A program made the translations under genes and the position numbers. The notes beneath the pieces are model-generated. The model was given only the letters and a program-made list of their open reading frames with translations, searched no databases and was not told the DNA's origin. A DNA stretch of 64,000 nt from an uncultured Lachnospiraceae bacterium (lineage in GTDB: Bacteria > Bacillota > Clostridia > Lachnospirales > Lachnospiraceae). The stretch covers positions 62,001 through 126,000 of the forward strand of contig CANPYY010000001.1 in assembly GCA_947588675.1 (NCBI GenBank), read 5' to 3'. This document shows, one piece after another, positions 60,736 to 64,000 of this stretch (position 1 is the first letter of the stretch; every line of letters starts with the position of its first letter).

Positions 60736-63700
60736 ATGAAAAATCGTTCAAAACGCAACTATATAATAACTGCATTTCTGGCTTTAATAATTATTGTTAC
60801 TCTTGCGCTTAATATCTTTATCATGTATAAACTGACTTCAGAGCAGACTGAACAGATGGGAAGAATGAGAATCGAACTCGTCGCATCTGACCTTCAGAAA
60901 CGCCTTACCGAAAGTTCAGCTTCACTGGACCGCGCAGGCGCAAAACTTGAAAATCTGTTTTCCGATATTGACTCTTACGGATATACCGGCGACGGCAACA
61001 ATGCAATAAAAGACTTTCTTTCATCTGAAAAGAAAAGCATAATAGCCTCGTCCGGAAGGACCTGCCTCAATATGTTCTGCATAACGCGTAAAGGCGACGT
61101 TCTCATATCTGACATGGAAACGCCGCAGGACTATGTCGTTCAGGACAGAATATGGTACAAAGGCCTTATGGATATTCCAACCGGGGATACATATATCAGT
61201 TCAATATATCAGGACGCCTTTACCAATGATATGTGCTTTACGATTTCAAAAATATTATCTGACGGCGAGTCAATAATCGGTATAGACTATTCCATGTCAG
61301 AAATACAGTCCTATATAGAAAAAATGAATGCATCCAGTTATGGCGAAGCGATGATAGTAAACCGCGACGGTATTATCGTAGGCTTTTCTGACACAAGCTT
61401 AATAGGCGAAAGGCTGTCCGAACATCCCGATATATTTAACAACTATAATAACGCATATATACAGGCCAACTATAACGACGCCGACAGCACACATATAAAA
61501 ACATCCGAAGGCACCGTATTTTGTTCCAGAACAGAAAACGACTGGTATATTATGCTTTCCATCGGAAACTGGTCCCTCCATAAAAACAGTTACAGACAGC
61601 TTATTATAAGTTCCATAACGCTCATACTTATAGTACTTATAATATCCATGCTTTTAATTATAGGAATCAAGGAAAGATACCGCGCAGAAAACGCCCTGAA
61701 AGCGAAAGAAGAATTTTTATCCGGTCTTTCCGGCAAATTCCACAATCCGCTTCACAAAATATCCGAACTTGTATCGTCGGAACCTTTTAAAAACGAAAAC
61801 CTTCGGGATATATCTGACAGTATACATAATGAAATATCACAGCTTTCCGATATGATGGATAACCTTTTCAGCTATTCCAGCATAATGACTACGAACATAG
61901 AAGAAAAGAGCAGCCGCAAATCTTTACACATGACAACAAAAACACAGCACAAATTCAGATTCTGGATAGTAATAACATTTTTAATTACAATGCTGTTTAC
62001 CATATTTATATCTTCATCACTGCACCTCAGATGGGCAAAAGTCAAAATGACGGAAGAAGCTAACAAATACAGCTATCAGATATCCAGCTGGGTACTGGAG
62101 CAGAAAAACATACTCGAAATGTTTACTAATTATACCGAAAACGGTTACGCCTTTCTTGCCGATAAGGACGGTCAGATAATAAATCATCCGAACACCGCTT
62201 ATCAGGCGTATGACGGCAAATTTGTAAACATCAAAAACCTTGCATATAACAAAATTTATAAAAACCCCCGCGGGGAAATACATGCAATTAAAGACTATGA
62301 CGGTAAAATACGCGAATGCCTTATTATAAATGACAATGTTTCCAACTTCAATATAGTAGTAATGAAAGATATATGGAGCATGTATGGCGACGTATTGAGA
62401 TATATAATTATATATTTCGGTTTATTCAGCATATGTATTATAGGGGCAATCACTCTTATAAATAAGATGATACTGTGGCAGAAAGAAGCAAACGACAATC
62501 TCCGTCAGGCTGCCAAAGCCGCAAACGCAGCAGACAAGGCAAAATCCCTTTTCCTTGCCCAGATGAGCCATGAAATCAGAACCCCTATCAACGCAGTGCT
62601 GGGAATGAATGAAATGATTCTCCGCGAGAACAAATCTCCTGAAATAAAAGAATATTCCGAAAACATTAAAAGTTCAGGCAATACGCTCTTATCTTTAATA
62701 AATGACATTCTGGACTTTTCAAAAATAGAAAGCGGAAAAATGGAAATTTTCCCGGTCAAATATGACACAGTATCCGTTATAAACGACCTCGTAAATATGA
62801 TAAGCATCCGTGCTTCCAAGAAAGGTCTTGAGTTTCTTATTGAAATAGATGAAGATATACCGGCAGCCCTGTATGGCGACGACATAAGAATACGTCAGAT
62901 TATAACCAATCTTCTGACAAACGCCGTCAAATACACTGACCGCGGCTCCATACATCTGTCAATACAATCTACAAGATTAAATGCCGAACAGATAATGCTT
63001 CATGTAAAGGTTTCCGATACCGGAATAGGAATACGGGATGAAGATATACATAAGCTTTTTTCCTCTTTCCAGCGCATAGATGAACAACGCAACCGTTCTA
63101 TTGAAGGTACGGGTCTTGGAATACCCATAACCCACAATCTGCTTATAATGATGGGTTCAAAACTAAACGTTTCCAGTACATACGGCAAAGGTTCTACCTT
63201 CAGCTTTGATTTGGTACAGGGCATAAAATCATCAGATACTATAGGCGACTTTTCTTCACGCCGCATACAAAGCCTTGAAGATGCGGAAACAAAATATATA
63301 TACGCCCCTGAAGCCGACGTACTTATTGTAGACGACAACGCAATGAACCTGAAAGTGGCATCAAACCTTTTAAAGCGCAACGGCTTTGTTCCCGACACAG
63401 CTTTAAGCGGTCAAAAATGTATAGAAATGGTTCTTGCAAAACATTACGACATAATTTTCATGGACCACATGATGCCGGGAATGGATGGTATAGAAACACT
63501 AAACAACCTCATAGAGTCACATATTCTGCCCGGCGACACAGCCGTTGTAGCCATGACTGCAAACGCCGTGTCCGGCGCAAAAGAAATCTATTTAAGCCAG
63601 GGCTTTTCCGCATATTTAAGCAAACCTATAGTTATAAAGCAGCTTGAAGCCGTACTTGAAAAATATCTGCCGGCGGATAAAGTTTCCTATAAGGATATTG

Positions 63701-64000
63701 AAATTGCAGACAAACAGCCCGAACCTGTAAAAGAAGACAAAGCAGAGCCCGCAAGCCCCGATGATAATTCTTTTTGTGGCAGATTCAGTTTCCTGGATAC
63801 ATCAACCGGACTTTCTTACTGTGATAATGATGAAGAATTATATCTGGAAATAATAAAAACATATTTTGAAAATTCAAAACTGGATGCGCTTATTAAGTAT
63901 TTTGATGATGAAGATTGGAATAATTACCATATCCTTATACACTCATTAAAATCCACATCGCTTTCCATAGGCGCAACATCCCTTTCAGAACAGGCCAAAG
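60736..64000 (+). CDS. hybrid sensor histidine kinase with two sensor modules (3' end outside window)
   Basis: Not in the ORF track because it runs off the window. It reads from the ATG at 60736 (AAGGAGAAATAGT upstream) to base 64000 with no stop, 1088 codons. Order: membrane helix 1 (about 9-31), Cache-like sensor (32-290), helix 2, a degenerate DHp with FLSGLSGKFHNP at 327-338 where the phospho-acceptor His is Gly, helix 3 (408-430), a second extracellular sensor (435-550, FLADKDGQIINHP), helix 4, active HisKA with His612 (MSHEIRTP), HATPase (TNLLTNAVKYTD, GTGLGI), REC with Asp910 (MDHMMPGMDG), and an Hpt with His1069 (IHSLKSTS). It is a complete phosphorelay input protein. Signal and partner are unknown. 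Confidence 0.93.
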   Translation, partial: MKNRSKRNYIITAFLALIIIVTLALNIFIMYKLTSEQTEQMGRMRIELVASDLQKRLTESSASLDRAGAKLENLFSDIDSYGYTGDGNNAIKDFLSSEKKSIIASSGRTCLNMFCITRKGDVLISDMETPQDYVVQDRIWYKGLMDIPTGDTYISSIYQDAFTNDMCFTISKILSDGESIIGIDYSMSEIQSYIEKMNASSYGEAMIVNRDGIIVGFSDTSLIGERLSEHPDIFNNYNNAYIQANYNDADSTHIKTSEGTVFCSRTENDWYIMLSIGNWSLHKNSYRQLIISSITLILIVLIISMLLIIGIKERYRAENALKAKEEFLSGLSGKFHNPLHKISELVSSEPFKNENLRDISDSIHNEISQLSDMMDNLFSYSSIMTTNIEEKSSRKSLHMTTKTQHKFRFWIVITFLITMLFTIFISSSLHLRWAKVKMTEEANKYSYQISSWVLEQKNILEMFTNYTENGYAFLADKDGQIINHPNTAYQAYDGKFVNIKNLAYNKIYKNPRGEIHAIKDYDGKIRECLIINDNVSNFNIVVMKDIWSMYGDVLRYIIIYFGLFSICIIGAITLINKMILWQKEANDNLRQAAKAANAADKAKSLFLAQMSHEIRTPINAVLGMNEMILRENKSPEIKEYSENIKSSGNTLLSLINDILDFSKIESGKMEIFPVKYDTVSVINDLVNMISIRASKKGLEFLIEIDEDIPAALYGDDIRIRQIITNLLTNAVKYTDRGSIHLSIQSTRLNAEQIMLHVKVSDTGIGIRDEDIHKLFSSFQRIDEQRNRSIEGTGLGIPITHNLLIMMGSKLNVSSTYGKGSTFSFDLVQGIKSSDTIGDFSSRRIQSLEDAETKYIYAPEADVLIVDDNAMNLKVASNLLKRNGFVPDTALSGQKCIEMVLAKHYDIIFMDHMMPGMDGIETLNNLIESHILPGDTAVVAMTANAVSGAKEIYLSQGFSAYLSKPIVIKQLEAVLEKYLPADKVSYKDIEIADKQPEPVKEDKAEPASPDDNSFCGRFSFLDTSTGLSYCDNDEELYLEIIKTYFENSKLDALIKYFDDEDWNNYHILIHSLKSTSLSIGATSLSEQAK

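Noticed and set aside
1-64000. Prophage, insertion sequence, integrase, CRISPR-Cas or defence island
   Set aside because: No transposase, recombinase, phage structural, Cas or restriction gene was seen, and coding style appears even across the window.

Overview
The window looks like a chromosomal segment of a low-GC, Gram-positive, anaerobic gut or rumen bacterium, most likely Lachnospiraceae (Clostridium cluster XIVa). The reasons are: sporulation-type genes (sigH, bofA, yaaL); a compact clostridial Tad pilus locus with a DUF5702 protein; secreted polysaccharide-degrading proteins with lysine-rich Ig-like (Big2) N-termini; a BadF/BcrA-type activase; LuxS; and strong GGAGG ribosome sites with consensus TTGACA/TATAAT promoters. 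Genus cannot be assigned from sequence alone. I saw no phage, transposon, CRISPR array or plasmid gene. No gene-free stretch exceeds about 300 bases.

Layout. 1-1101: 3' part of a corrinoid-activator-like ASKHA protein (DUF4445). 1094-9135 (minus): a complete Tad/Flp pilus operon, read as prepilin peptidase, TadZ, TadA, a fused TadB-TadC, a 55-aa Flp pilin absent from the ORF track, DUF5702, two TadE-like pseudopilins and a small membrane protein. It is driven by a consensus promoter overlaid by a long inverted repeat. 9201-15474: bofA and yaaL (divergent), malQ, a secreted CE1 esterase, and an MBOAT/DHHW pair for acylating a surface polymer. 15565-22873: a secreted CBM9 protein, a secreted GH2 enzyme with a basic leucine-rich tail, a divergent AraC regulator and a formate/nitrite channel. 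23053-27704: DUF4474 plus metallophosphoesterase, then TrkA-TrkH potassium uptake. 27742-33164 (minus): O-antigen-ligase-like protein, luxS, two conserved small proteins, trpS, aroC and a short hypothetical.

33318-40922 (plus): a two-gene version of the large 2-hydroxyacyl-CoA-dehydratase-activase-like protein, cysS, mrnC, rlmB, sigH and tRNA-Thr(GGT). 40970-45646: a YhgE-like surface protein and an MMPL/RND exporter, divergent from a TetR regulator, with two related operator-like sites between. 45740-50698 (minus): secreted GH10 xylanase, ispF, chorismate mutase-ACT, trxA, aspS. 50840-57280 (minus): mraY, an LPG-synthase-type flippase and potABCD packed as one apparent operon. 57525-60557: a secreted Big2 protein of unknown function and an MBL-fold hydrolase. 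60736-64000: a hybrid histidine kinase with two sensor modules, cut by the window end.

Together the accessory genes describe a cell that meets plant polysaccharide (GH10, CBM9, CE1, GH2, MalQ), displays Tad pili, acylates its surface polymers and signals through LuxS. The most unusual items are the duplicated-sensor hybrid kinase with a dead first DHp, the pseudopilin carrying tandem Cys/His modules, the shared lysine-rich N-terminal module on secreted enzymes, the split activase, and the operator-like dyads at the tad, tetR/mmpL and aspS promoters. Start codons were moved from the ORF track where a ribosome site or family alignment argued for it, and each change is stated.
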